A DNA stretch of 64,000 nt from Fibrobacter succinogenes (GTDB lineage: Bacteria; Fibrobacterota; Fibrobacteria; Fibrobacterales; Fibrobacteraceae). Position 1 is the stretch's first letter. Each line of letters opens with the position of its first letter. The notes under the pieces were generated by a model, which saw only the letters and a list, made by a program, of their open reading frames with translations, made no database searches and was not told where the DNA came from. The stretch is from the NCBI RefSeq assembly GCF_902779965.1, contig NZ_CACZDK010000001.1, positions 124,001-188,000 of the forward strand, written 5' to 3'. Shown one piece after another: positions 18,501 to 27,600 of this stretch. The position numbers and the translations under genes are program-made.

Positions 18501-19426
18501 ATACGACTCGCCGCATTGCCGCTCTCCGTGACAATCCGGAATGTGCCGAAAGCGAATACAAGCTCAAGCTCGAACAGGACGATCCGGGTATCACGCCGAA
18601 GGTCACGTTCGATCTCGCTGCTAGCGCCAAGGTCATTAAGGATTACGCAAGCCGCCCGAAGATGGCTATCCTCCGTGAACAGGGCGTCAACGGCGAACTC
18701 GAAATGGCTGCTGCATTTGCAAAGGCTGGCTTCGAATCTATCGACGTTCACATGACGGACATTCTCGAAGGTCGCGTAAGCCTCAAGGACTTTAACGGTC
18801 TCGTCGCTTGCGGTGGCTTTAGCTACGGTGACGTTCTCGGTGCAGGCGAAGGCTGGGCCAAGAGCATCTTGTTCAACCCGAAGGCTCGCGCTGAATTCGA
18901 AGCTTACTTCAACCGCAAGGATACCTTCACGCTCGGCGTTTGCAACGGCTGCCAGATGGTCTCGAACCTCAAGGATTTGATTCCGGGCGCCAAGCATTGG
19001 CCGCGCTTTGTGCAGAACATCTCCGAACGCTTCGAAGCCCGCTTCTGCTCTTTGAAGGTCGAAGATACTCCGGCTGTGCTCCTCAAGGGAATGGCTGGTT
19101 CTGTGCTCCCGATCGCTGTTGCTCACGGCGAAGGCCGCGCGGAATTCGCTAGCCGGGTCGCCGCCGAGGAATGCTTAAAGACGGGTCTTGTGGCGCTCCG
19201 CTATGTGGACGGCAGGCACGAATACACCGAACGCTACCCGCTCAACCCGAACGGCTCTCCGTTCGGCATTAACGGCCTCTGCTCCGAAGACGGTCGCGCA
19301 CTCGTCATGATGCCGCACCCGGAACGTGTGTTCCGTACTTGCCAGTACTCCTGGCATCCGGCTGAATGGGGTGAAGACGGCCCGTGGATGCAGCTCTTCC
19401 GCAACGGCCGCATTTTTGTGGGGTAA
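15551..19426 (+). CDS. purL: Phosphoribosylformylglycinamidine synthase (large, single-chain type)
   Basis: The 1291-residue enzyme converts FGAR to FGAM with glutamine and ATP in purine synthesis. It is the fused proteobacterial/eukaryotic type. The order is an N-terminal domain (1-150), a linker helix (about 180-220), a synthetase core with [19 protein letters not shown] near residues 293-311 and a second core half. A class I glutaminase domain (about 1035-1291) completes it. The glutaminase triad is visible: Cys in GVCNGCQM (near 1132), His in HGEGRAEF or MPHPERVF, and Glu in HPER. A strong AGAGG (15541-15545) lies five bases before the start. Codon use is very biased toward C-ending codons, consistent with high expression. 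Confidence 0.97.
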   Translation: MLILRGTPALSDFRLQKLSSDFKAAGIPVASVYAEFLHVVDLSADLTASEKETLEKVLHYGPMREVKALEGELFVVCPRPGTISPWSSKATDIAHICGLPAIKRIERAIAYYVKFEGAAPAGAREKITAKIHDRMTQAVFADTASLEVLFSKEEPRPLNVVPVLTEGRDALVKADKEMGLALSADEIDYLVKNFTELKRNPTDVELYMFAQANSEHCRHKVFGAEWTIDGVKQDKSLFQMIKNTYQLHNSNIFSAYKDNAAVMKGATAGRFYADPRNNKYDFHNEEVDILMKVETHNHPTAISPFPGAATGSGGEIRDEGATGKGSKPKAGLTGFSVSNLKLPGAVQPWEKDFGSPSRIASALDIMIDGPLGGAAFNNEYGRPNILGYFRTFEQEVSSEKGTEVRGYHKPIMLAGGLGNIKHQHIEKGHIDPGDHLIVLGGPAMLIGLGGGAASSVANGAGNESLDFASVQRENPEMERRCQEVIDRCWAMDEENPITFIHDVGAGGLSNAFPELVNDGGLGGKFELRNVPNDEPGMSPFEIWSNESQERYVIAIAGDKLDVFDAICKRERCPYAVVGEAIPEKHLTLTDKHFGTTPIDMPLGVLLGKPPRMIRNEKSQKRPLSSQVVPAGVTVKDLAHRVLANPTVADKTFLISIGDRSVTGMICRDQMVGPWQVPVADCAVTSATLDTYEGEVMSMGERAPIALISPAAAARMTVAESLTNMAAACVPDMGRVNLSANWMATPNYEGDGADLYEAVKSIGMELCPELGITIPVGKDSMSMSTVWQDEKGSHRVTAPISLVISAFAPCADVRKTLTPQLLQDKDSTLVLVDLARGKNRMGASIAAQVYNLLGDKAPDVDSAKELRAFFETIQKLNADGKIMAYHDKSDGGLFTTVVEMAFAGHVGVTLDATALKGNVIDALFNEELGAVLQVANADLAAVKAAFEAVGLGDTVSEIGKLNDTYNIVIGDYAEGLSDLRAIWSDTTRRIAALRDNPECAESEYKLKLEQDDPGITPKVTFDLAASAKVIKDYASRPKMAILREQGVNGELEMAAAFAKAGFESIDVHMTDILEGRVSLKDFNGLVACGGFSYGDVLGAGEGWAKSILFNPKARAEFEAYFNRKDTFTLGVCNGCQMVSNLKDLIPGAKHWPRFVQNISERFEARFCSLKVEDTPAVLLKGMAGSVLPIAVAHGEGRAEFASRVAAEECLKTGLVALRYVDGRHEYTERYPLNPNGSPFGINGLCSEDGRALVMMPHPERVFRTCQYSWHPAEWGEDGPWMQLFRNGRIFVG

Positions 19427-19507
19427 TTAATTTGTCATCCTCGCGACCTGTGGTGAGCGAAGTCGAACCAAGGCGAGAATCCATACATTTCCTCAGTTAA
19501 TACAAAA

Positions 19508-19545
19508 CCGCTTCCTGCTTCACCGCAGGGGCTTTTTTTTTGTAT
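19508..19545 (+). terminator. Terminator after purL; one copy of a 25-bp direct repeat
   Basis: CCTGC and GCAGG form a short stem around TTCACC, followed by GGGGC and nine T. The 25 bases 19508-19532 are identical to 22492-22516 at the other end of the KYGYPCG/radical SAM cassette. Confidence 0.6.
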
Positions 19546-19604
19546 AGCTTATTGTTAATAGTTTATGTGCTTTGTATAATAAAATATTGCTTACAAGGTT
19601 TTGT

Positions 19605-19614
19605 TATATTTTTG
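19605..19614 (+). promoter_or_regulatory. Promoter-like motif before the KYGYPCG repeat gene
   Basis: TATATTTTTG resembles TAnnTTTG with two extra T, and a TTG lies about 16 bases upstream (19587-19589). It lies in an AT-rich leader 78 bases before the start codon. The AT-rich leader also has a small inverted repeat, TGAATT/AATTCA. Confidence 0.3.
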
Positions 19615-19691
19615 TTACAATTATCCAACAGTGAAATTTTTTTTTATGATAAATGATGAATTTTCAATAATTCACCAAAAAGAGGTAATTT

Positions 19692-20852
19692 ATGGCAAAT
19701 GAAATGGTTGTATTACAGGGTCAATCTTTCTCGATTGAACTGCAATCAATGCTTGGTTCCACTAATTATGGGTGGACTCTGACCAAACTTCCGCAGGGAA
19801 TCGCCCTGCTGAGTACAGAAACAGCTCCGTTGGCTGCAGGGGTTGCACCTGTTATCCAACGATTCTGGTTTGGTGCTGTTTCCGCAACGGAAGATAAGGC
19901 TGAACTTGAATTTACGTTGGTTAATTTGACGGATATGTCCGCTGCGAAAAAGACGCATACAGTGCTTCTGAATGTGATTCCAAGCGATTCCGAAGAATTT
20001 GCAAAATTTAGCGAAAACACTAACGCTTCAATCAGAGCTGTCGCCGGCCCTGCAATGCCCTATGGCCTTGTTCTCGGTTCGGCCGAAGCTGTTGTTAAGT
20101 ACGGTTATCCCTGCGGCGCAAATGAAACTGCTTTGATGAAGTACGGCTACCCTTGCGGTGTCAGTGATTTGCCTTTGATGAAGTACGGCTACCCTTGCGG
20201 TGTTAGTGATTTGCCTTTGATGAAGTACGGCTATCCTTGCGGTGTCAGTGATTTGCCTTTGATGAAGTATGGCTACCCTTGCGGCGCACAAGATGCAGCA
20301 TTAAATAGAGAAGCCGCAATGATCTATGGCTTCAAGAGCAGTGCAAATGAAGCTGCTTTGAAGTACGGCTATCCCTGCGGTGCGAATGACGCTGTTTTGA
20401 TGAAGTATGGCTATCCTTGCGGCGCACAAGATGCGGCTTCAAATAGAGAGGCTGCTATGATCTATGGCCTCAAGAGCAGTGCAAATGAAACTGCGTTGAT
20501 GAAATATGGTTATCCTTGTGGTGTGCAGGACGCAGCTGTGAAGTACGGTTATCCCTGTGGTGCTCAGGATGCGGCTTTGAATAGAGAAGTTGCTATGGCA
20601 TACGGTTTCAAGAGCTGTTCCAGTGAAGCTGCTTTGAAGTACGGTTATCCTTGCGGTGTTCAGGATGCTGCTTTGAAGTACGGTTATCCTTGCGGTGTTC
20701 AGGATGCTGCCTTGAAGTACGGTTATCCTTGCGGTGTTCAGGATGCTGCCTTGAAGTACGGCTATCCTTGCGGTGTTCAAGATGCTGCAACGAAAAAAGA
20801 TGCTGCAATAATCTATGGCTTCAAGTGTGATTCGCAGAAGTCTGACTGTTAA
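19692..20852 (+). CDS. KYGYPCG-repeat protein with chagasin-like N-terminal domain; candidate multi-core RiPP precursor
   Basis: A 386-residue protein without a signal peptide. Residues 1-100 look like a beta-sandwich of the chagasin/I42 protease-inhibitor type, with GSTNYGWTL in place of the family's NPTTGYxW loop and RFWFGAV further on. From residue 136 the heptapeptide KYGYPCG occurs 13 times without one change. It is separated by six- or seven-residue linkers (VSDLPLM, VQDAAL, ANETALM) or, four times, by a longer block with a variant motif YGFK/YGLK. Another YGLV precedes the series. Each perfect unit offers two Tyr, a Pro and a Cys. A radical SAM/SPASM gene follows after 71 bases, so the repeats are its likely substrates. 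The start has AGAGG at 19681-19685. A structural, metal-binding or secreted role is also possible. Confidence 0.8.
   Translation: MANEMVVLQGQSFSIELQSMLGSTNYGWTLTKLPQGIALLSTETAPLAAGVAPVIQRFWFGAVSATEDKAELEFTLVNLTDMSAAKKTHTVLLNVIPSDSEEFAKFSENTNASIRAVAGPAMPYGLVLGSAEAVVKYGYPCGANETALMKYGYPCGVSDLPLMKYGYPCGVSDLPLMKYGYPCGVSDLPLMKYGYPCGAQDAALNREAAMIYGFKSSANEAALKYGYPCGANDAVLMKYGYPCGAQDAASNREAAMIYGLKSSANETALMKYGYPCGVQDAAVKYGYPCGAQDAALNREVAMAYGFKSCSSEAALKYGYPCGVQDAALKYGYPCGVQDAALKYGYPCGVQDAALKYGYPCGVQDAATKKDAAIIYGFKCDSQKSDC
20097..20774 (+). repeat. Tandem coding repeats of 39/42 bp encoding KYGYPCG units
   Basis: Thirteen units lie in frame. Units 2-4 are 42-bp repeats and units 10-13 are 39-bp repeats, each group nearly identical at DNA level, so both arose by recent local duplication. 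Other units use different synonymous codons (GGT/GGC, TAT/TAC, CCC/CCT) while the heptapeptide stays fixed, which points to selection on the protein. Confidence 0.9.
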
Positions 20853-20873
20853 ATAAATCAGAATACATGATCA

Positions 20874-20910
20874 AAACAGCCTGCTGGCAATGGATGCTGG
20901 CCGGCTGTTT
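20874..20910 (+). promoter_or_regulatory. Intergenic hairpin between the repeat protein and radical SAM genes
   Basis: AAACAGCC (20874-20881) pairs with GGCTGTTT (20903-20910). The loop can form a further GGC/GCC stem. The Shine-Dalgarno GGAGG (20911-20915) of the next gene abuts the stem, then six T follow. It may cut read-through or shield the ribosome site, so that substrate is made in excess of the enzyme. Confidence 0.5.
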
Positions 20911-20923
20911 GGAGGTTTTTTAA

Positions 20924-22384
20924 ATGGCAAATATTGGGTATCAACCCGTCACTGCAGTCTGGGAAGTAACGATGGGCTGCAACTTTCGCTGTGGGCATTG
21001 TGGTTCATCTTGTGAGGGCGCTCTCCCGGGACAATTGAGCACCGAAGAAGCTCTTGATTTATGTGATCAGATTGCAGATATTGGATTGAAATGGATTACC
21101 TTGTCTGGAGGCGAACCTCTTACGAGACAAGATACACCTGAACTGGTGAAACGACTTTCCGGTAATGGCGTTATCGTGAATATGATCACGAACGGTTGGC
21201 TCCTTGACGCAAAGATGGCGAAAAAGTTAAAAGAAAATGGTATTGCCACTGTTGCGATAAGCATTGACGGAACGCCCGAAATCCATGACAAAATCAGGAA
21301 AAAAGGTGCCTTTGAACATGCAAGGCAGGCTTTTGCTGCAATGAAGGAATTGGGAATAAAGACCGGTGCTGTTACGACCATTACGAAGCAGAACATGGAT
21401 ATTCTCCCGGAATTGAAGGAAGAACTTATTCGCATGGGCGTTAACACGTGGCAGGTTCAACTCGGTTTGCCTATGGGTAATTTGAAGGAACGCCCTGATT
21501 GGCTCCTTGAACCGAGACAGGTCAAAGACATCATTGATTTTTGCTACGATACGGCAAAAGAAGGGCGAATTGATATTTATCCTGCCGATTGTATTGGATA
21601 TTATTCAATGAAGGACCTTGAAACAAGGCGTATGTCCTACAAGTCAAATGGTTATTCCTTGTGGGATGGCTGCAATGCTGGAATTCGCGGTTTCGGGATA
21701 TTGCATAATGGCGATATCTTGGGTTGCACCTCGATTCGATCCAAGGAATTCATTGAGGGAAATATCCGCGAAAGAAAGCTCCGTGAAATTTGGGAAGATA
21801 AAAATGCATTTTTGTGGCGTCGTCAGATGACAAAGGACAAACTTTCTGGCTCTTGCAAAAAATGCATTTATGGTTCCAAGTGCCTTGGCGGCTGCCCGAA
21901 TACGCGTCTCACGATGAAGGGTAGCATTTATGAGGAAAATGAATATTGCGCATACAACCTTTCTCTAAAGGAAAAGGAAACAAAGTATGGCAAGTGCGAC
22001 AGTGCTGCTGCTTTGCTCAAACTGGCAGAAGCGTTGATTCCGCAGGGCAACTATCAGGAAGCCTCCTTTGCCTTGAAGCGTGCACAAGAACTGGAACCCA
22101 ATAACGCCGATGTTTACAGGGCGATGGGTTACAGCGAATTCATGTGCGGTAACTATGAATCGTGCCTTGAAGCAAACGAAAAGGCTTTGAATATCAATAG
22201 CATGGATACTTATGCTATGGGTGGTCGAGCACTTGCCTTGTTTCGACTCGGGCAGACTGATGAAGGTTTGCGTGTTATGCAAGAGGCTGTCTCGTTGTCC
22301 GGAGGTCAGGATCCGAATCTTATCCAAGATCTCAGATATATGACATCCGACATGGCTGCAAAAGCTGCATACGCAAGTAAATAG
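20924..22384 (+). CDS. Radical SAM/SPASM protein with C-terminal TPR repeats
   Basis: A 486-residue protein. The radical SAM cluster motif is CNFRCGHC (Cys19, 23, 26), with SGGEP at residues 62-66. A SPASM region (about 250-345) has GCNAGIRGFGIL, GDILGCTS and CKKCIYGSKCLGGCPNTR, so two auxiliary Fe-S clusters are likely. Residues 360-460 form TPR-like helices (EALIPQGNYQEASFALKRAQ and EPNNADVYRAMGYSEF). SPASM enzymes of this type commonly install thioether or carbon-carbon crosslinks in ribosomal peptides. The TPR tail could hold the repetitive substrate. GGAGG lies eight bases before the ATG. No RRE, protease or transporter gene is adjacent. Whether it belongs to a named maturase family cannot be decided here. 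Confidence 0.9.
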   Translation: MANIGYQPVTAVWEVTMGCNFRCGHCGSSCEGALPGQLSTEEALDLCDQIADIGLKWITLSGGEPLTRQDTPELVKRLSGNGVIVNMITNGWLLDAKMAKKLKENGIATVAISIDGTPEIHDKIRKKGAFEHARQAFAAMKELGIKTGAVTTITKQNMDILPELKEELIRMGVNTWQVQLGLPMGNLKERPDWLLEPRQVKDIIDFCYDTAKEGRIDIYPADCIGYYSMKDLETRRMSYKSNGYSLWDGCNAGIRGFGILHNGDILGCTSIRSKEFIEGNIRERKLREIWEDKNAFLWRRQMTKDKLSGSCKKCIYGSKCLGGCPNTRLTMKGSIYEENEYCAYNLSLKEKETKYGKCDSAAALLKLAEALIPQGNYQEASFALKRAQELEPNNADVYRAMGYSEFMCGNYESCLEANEKALNINSMDTYAMGGRALALFRLGQTDEGLRVMQEAVSLSGGQDPNLIQDLRYMTSDMAAKAAYASK

Positions 22385-22491
22385 CTTTGTTGCATTATGT
22401 CATCCCGGATTCGTCATCCTCGGAGCGAAGCGTAGGGGATCCATACTTGTCATCTCGGCCTTGTGTCGGGATCGTCTTCTTGCTTGAAAAT

Positions 22492-22526
22492 CCGCTTCCT
22501 GCTTCACCGCAGGGGCGGTTTTTTGT
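22492..22526 (+). terminator. Terminator after the radical SAM gene; second copy of the 25-bp direct repeat
   Basis: The 25 bases 22492-22516 repeat 19508-19532 exactly. Here CCGC also pairs with GCGG, giving a longer stem (CCGC...CCTGC/GCAGG...GCGG), followed by TTTTTT. Both copies are followed by TTTTTTGTAT. Confidence 0.65.
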
Positions 22527-22538
22527 ATCACATTCAAA

Positions 22539-23324
22539 CTATTTTAAAAGAATGCTTTTTCCATTCGTGAATCCATTGTGTTCAACACTGACTACATAAC
22601 GATCGGCTGGCGCATTGCTAGAATCCCAGGAGATCCTATTTACCCCTTTTATAGCATGAGAAATTCGAACATTTGATACAATGATACCACTAGAATTTGT
22701 CACCGTAATAAGGGCTTCTCCAGCTGATTCTAGTTCAAAGCTAATGGATTTACGATCAACACCTTTCACTTTAATCTTTTCAGGTTCTTTTCCCTGGGCA
22801 TCCGAGTTCGGATTCTTTTTGATCACATCCTTGTCAACATAAATGCAGTCCACTTTTTTTGTTTCTATGGTTGCATCTTCATCAATGACTTCACCTTGGT
22901 TCATAATTGCAACAAGTTTCTTGTCCGATTGAATAGTGCTAGCGTAAGATTCTAGATCGTCTCGCTTGAAGCCTTCGTTGTTCAGATTTTTTACAGTTAA
23001 TTTTTCACGACGAATACTAGTTTCAAGAGTATCGCCATTATTGATAAAAACAATTTCTACCGGCTTATTTTTTTCACCACGTAGCAAATTCTGGACAACA
23101 TCCATCTTTTTACAATATGTACTATTTCCGTTCACGGAAATAATTACATCACCTTTCTGTAACTTTGAATCAGCAGCAGGAGTTCCCGGAATAACACTCA
23201 CAACCTCAGCACCTTTTTCAGCTGGTGTGATTGCAATACCAATACCATAAAATGTTTCATCTGCAATTGCGGAAGTTGCAACAACAGCTGCGATTGATAC
23301 CATTTTTTCAAAACTATGCTTCAT
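22539..23324 (-). CDS. Exported PDZ-domain protein with a T9SS-like C-terminal tail
   Basis: A 261-residue protein with a signal peptide (about residues 1-21). A PDZ domain follows at about 25-100; its core is GIGIAI...VVSVIPGTPAADSKLQKGDVIISVNG. It lacks any protease domain, so the PDZ probably binds peptide ends or acts as a scaffold. The last 70 residues (GEALITVTNSSGIIVS...RYVVSVEHNG...SILLK) resemble the FlgD-like fold or the type A sorting tail of the type IX secretion system, which Fibrobacter uses. It is the last gene of a three-gene minus-strand unit. The gene converges on the radical SAM cassette, and its codon use is AT-richer. Confidence 0.7.
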   Translation of the reverse strand: MKHSFEKMVSIAAVVATSAIADETFYGIGIAITPAEKGAEVVSVIPGTPAADSKLQKGDVIISVNGNSTYCKKMDVVQNLLRGEKNKPVEIVFINNGDTLETSIRREKLTVKNLNNEGFKRDDLESYASTIQSDKKLVAIMNQGEVIDEDATIETKKVDCIYVDKDVIKKNPNSDAQGKEPEKIKVKGVDRKSISFELESAGEALITVTNSSGIIVSNVRISHAIKGVNRISWDSSNAPADRYVVSVEHNGFTNGKSILLK

Positions 23325-23362
23325 TATAATAATTCCTTTTTATCATCTGATTATTCATCTTT

Positions 23363-24610
23363 TCAGAAAAAATCCTTTTCGTTAGCGATAATGCGGTCTA
23401 GATTTTTCAAGGGGATTTTGTACAACCCCTCGTAAGATGCGGCGTAGAGCATACCATCTATCACATCACCACCATATATAAGCGCATCTGGAAGGATATG
23501 CTTTCCATTGATGGTTGCACCGACAATCTTTCTCCATCCTTTAGGAATATTACCATAGGGTTCTCCGTAATCGCCCATATATACCTTAGGATAGGATCGA
23601 TTACCGAAAGAAAACAAGTGCACTCCATCAGACACTAGTGCGTGTTTATAAAGTATTGAATTGACATGAATTGTATAATCCAATGAATCCTTTGCAAAAC
23701 TGTCCTTGTCATGAGGACTTAGAAAAAGACTATCCATTGAAACCCATTTATTATTGGAATGATCCCATTCATATACCAATCCACTCCATTCATCGGCGAT
23801 AACCAATTTGTTTTTATGAATAAGGATGTCCATAATTGGGTTTGCAACAGTTTTTTTTGTATAATGAACTTTAGGAGGAAATGGCAATAATTTCCACGTT
23901 CTAGATCCTGATTCGAGTTCAAAAACGCCGTCTAGAGTTGCTGCATAGAACTTTCCATTCCACTCTACACCCTTATGAAATTGCAAGGGGATAATATCTG
24001 CATCATAAGTGTCATAATGAATAGGAGGAGTTTCCAAATCTATCCATGAGTCTCCATTCTGCAATCTCAGAACAGATTTGACTTCTTTTGTGACAGTATC
24101 TTTGAATCCTGCCAGGCAAACAATCAGGTTGTTTTCAAATTTGGCGATTCCATAGACCCCATATTCAATACCGTCAGAGGAATCGAGAACATTTATCTTT
24201 ATCCACTCTTTACTATCCGGCAAATATTTCAACACATCACCCGTTGTTGTTCCAATATAGAATGCGGTTGAGTCCGAGTAAAGCGTATGTACAAAGCCTT
24301 TTGAAGGCACTGAAAGAGTATCCCAGTGATTTCCATTTACGGTAGATATAAAAAGGCGTGGAGCATGCACAAAATATCCGGGTTTTCCTTCTGCAGGAAT
24401 ACTCCAGGCATCTTCAACCATAATCCATGAACCTGAATGCAACACCTTTTGCAGGCCGCTGCCTCTTGTGTTGAGTGTTTCCATGTCAGGGGTAAAAACA
24501 TTTACCCATCTATCTTGCGGAGTTTCCGTGGGTTCTGGATTCACACCAGGATCTTTAGTGCATGCAACATACAGTATACAAATAAATACAAGGTAAATAA
24601 GATTTTTCAT
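23363..24610 (-). CDS. Lipoprotein, probably a beta-propeller
   Basis: A 415-residue lipoprotein. The signal is MKNLIYLVFICILYVACTKD with the lipobox YVAC. The mature part has repeated short beta motifs with Trp and Gly (GSWIMVEDAW, GKFYAATLDGVFELE, KLVIADEWSGLVYEWDH, GMLYAASYEGLYKIP). This is the pattern of a propeller of sialidase/BNR or Kelch-like type. No catalytic residues are evident. It starts one base after the 1208-residue hydrolase ends and so is co-transcribed with it. It may be a substrate-binding partner at the cell surface, but that is inference. Confidence 0.65.
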   Translation of the reverse strand: MKNLIYLVFICILYVACTKDPGVNPEPTETPQDRWVNVFTPDMETLNTRGSGLQKVLHSGSWIMVEDAWSIPAEGKPGYFVHAPRLFISTVNGNHWDTLSVPSKGFVHTLYSDSTAFYIGTTTGDVLKYLPDSKEWIKINVLDSSDGIEYGVYGIAKFENNLIVCLAGFKDTVTKEVKSVLRLQNGDSWIDLETPPIHYDTYDADIIPLQFHKGVEWNGKFYAATLDGVFELESGSRTWKLLPFPPKVHYTKKTVANPIMDILIHKNKLVIADEWSGLVYEWDHSNNKWVSMDSLFLSPHDKDSFAKDSLDYTIHVNSILYKHALVSDGVHLFSFGNRSYPKVYMGDYGEPYGNIPKGWRKIVGATINGKHILPDALIYGGDVIDGMLYAASYEGLYKIPLKNLDRIIANEKDFF

Positions 24611-24611
24611 A

Positions 24612-27600
24612 CTAGTATCTCCAAGTGTAAAGAGGTGTCAACATGCTCGGTTCATCAAATGATTTACAACGTTCGACCGTAGGTACACTACCGAAAATAA
24701 CATTATCTTCAGCATCGAGTAATGCCATACCGCAAACAGTCTTGTCTAAAGTACTCCAATCTTTCAAATGAATGCCAACATCGCCCTCATTTACGGATTC
24801 ACCTGGGTACAGAATGAACTTTTTGAAGCTCATGACTAATTCCCATACATTTTCACCCATATTGGTAAGTGATGGAATTGAATTTGGTGTGTACCAATCA
24901 TCTGTGGGAATATAAAGTTCCTTACCTTCGGGTACACGGAACCAAATCTTTGCCTTATAGTTTTGGAGAGATACAGAACCCGTATTCTTGATAGTAACTG
25001 CTGGTTTTAGATAATTCGTTTCATCAGGAGCTGAATCATGCCATGTCATGGTTGCTGTAGCTTGCGGGATTATTCTTTCATTAACACTCTTATAAGCACT
25101 AGGTTCCAGACCCCAAATAATATTATCATTTAGGTCGTAAACAACAATCTTTGAGTTTTTGGCTGGAATCCCATAACTATGGTCGGCTGACCAATCATTA
25201 ACAAACTTATAGTTTGTCCAGTCTTCATAATGGATACGAATTTGCCAACCGTCAATATTAGGGAGAATACTACCTGCTGTTAGAACCTGATCGCTTGCAT
25301 CAAGGACGAATCTCCATTGATCTCCCCCAAGGTTTTCTAAGGACACGGGAATCTTAGGATAATCAACCTCAACAACAGGCTTATGTGCAGGATCTGCTGT
25401 AAAATAATACGCAACCTTAAAACCTGCAATATCCTTTTTACTGTTGTTTGCAACAAGAATTCTGGGACGAGATGTGTTCTTTTCGTGTTGTTCGCGTGCT
25501 TCGCGATGGAGTACATATAAAGGACTGTTCTTAGTGACTTTATCCTTAGGAGAAACAGGTGGTGTCTGTGTAGAGGGATTTGCTGCGGTGCCTGTAGCCA
25601 TTATTACATTGGGGGCGATTTCACCAGCTCCAACAACAACTGTAAAAGTAGTTGTTGCGGACAAATTGGAAAGCTGATAGTCCTTTTCGAAAGTTTTACC
25701 CGACTGGTTGGTGAATGTCACATGAAGAACTTGTCCAATACGTTTAATAGAAGGGCTGGTTGCTACAGAACCATCAAACAACGTTTCTTGGTGTTCTACT
25801 CCATTTTCATCTGTAAAGCGAACTATAGAACCTGTATCTGGAATATAACTTGCAGTAAGGGCGTAAGTTGCGTCACTAACTTTGATTTCATGGATTCCTT
25901 GGTTCAAGAAAATCGGAGCTGCATCAAAATCTCCTACAAAATCAACTGTTCCCATATTGAGGTAAATAATTTTCGAGGCATCATTATGTGCAACGTCGTC
26001 ACAATGCTGATCCAATGCACATACAATATCAAGTCCCTGCATCGTAGCTCCCGCGATGTTTATGTTCAGTTCGTCTGAGCTAAAGGGACCATGAAGAATA
26101 TCTTCCCAAGGAGCCATTGCATCATGGAAAACAAATCGTCTAGGATCAGTAAAAGCCGGGATGTTTTTTGGAGAAAGACCTTTACTGGGATCAACAAATT
26201 TTTGGCTAAATTCCGTCACAAGAGCATCGCTCTGGCCGAACCAAGTGTCTTGAATATCAACAAGAGCTTTCCACAATTCAGAATTTACTGTTTTTATAGA
26301 AGCTTTATTAATGTCAAAGCCTTCCTTCTTACTCATTTTTACAACAACATCATCAAAAAATTTACCAATAACAAAACACCCACTTGCATCATCTTCATAA
26401 TCTTCGCACAATTTTTCTGCAGTATAAGAAACAGAACCTAGTAATGAAGAGAGAACTTGTGTTGATTTCGGAGAATACAATGGTAACATATTAACTTGTT
26501 CACCATTTGGCTTTTCTGGATAAGGAGGCTTTCCATTCATCACCATGTTAATTGTTTTTACAAAATCACCTTCAGGGTCCAAATGAAGTCCATTATGGCG
26601 AGAATAATAAAGGTCATTAGCTAAAGGTTCGAGCGTATCAATTTCTATAGTTTTAGCATTAGGTTCATTAATTATACCTTTAAGAGACACATTTGCAACA
26701 TATTTCCCGATATAAGGGCCTTTAATAGTCAAATAAACTTTGTCAAAAGGATATGTGCTTGAGCCGACAGCCAAGCCAAGGACATTACATGATGGCATAC
26801 CGCTAATCAAAAATATTTCACAAAAGCCTGTATTATCAGCTGTTATTTTTTCCGTAATGGCGGAGACATAGTTTATCCAGTCCATGTCTAATTCTGCTTT
26901 AACAAGTTCATGTTCTGGAGGATTTGCTGTTTTAGAAGCATCTAAATCTTTAACAATCTTTTTCAAACCAGAAAATTTTTCTGAAATATCATCAGGATTA
27001 GTAGTAGCTAATTCTGATCCAAAATGAGGCGTATCTACGGTAATAACTTTACGGACATGATTTGCTGCATTTGCTGTTCCTGTACCATCTTCCCCTGGAT
27101 CTATTTTTAAGCCGCGAAACATTTCTCTAATAGTAAGGCCGCCTTGACTATGTCCAATCAAGTCTATATAAGTTTTTTCATTAGTTGTCCAGTCAATATC
27201 CTTTGACCCATAAAAATCATTCAGAACCTCTTTAATTCTTTCGTATAATCTCTTGGATTGGGAAGGTGTTGCATCCCAAGATGGCCTTGCTTCTATCCAA
27301 TTTCCGTCCTTATCATATTCACCAGGCGTTTGGTAGAAATAAATACCGTTTTTATTGATTGCATCACCGGTATTAGGAATATTGTATGTTCTTGCAAGAA
27401 TATCTGGTGCAGATCCGTTTTCATAGGATTTTACAAGAGCTTTCATGAATTCTGGCTGCGCTTTTTTTTCGCATCCATCGCATGGCTTTGGTGCATTTGA
27501 TTTTACACCCCATATTTCATAATCACTATTTAAACCGTGTACAAATAAAATCGGATGTGCAAGAGTTTTTCCCGGTTCACCTTTATAGGTCCACGCAGGA

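Noticed and set aside
16856-19126. A 756-codon minus-strand frame inside purL
   Set aside because: It is antisense to a clear PurL and shows the same shadow composition.
20097-20774. Regular 39/42-bp repeats that could look like a CRISPR array
   Set aside because: They are in frame and encode an uninterrupted protein with a fixed heptapeptide. The units are direct tandem copies without unique spacers, and no cas gene is near.
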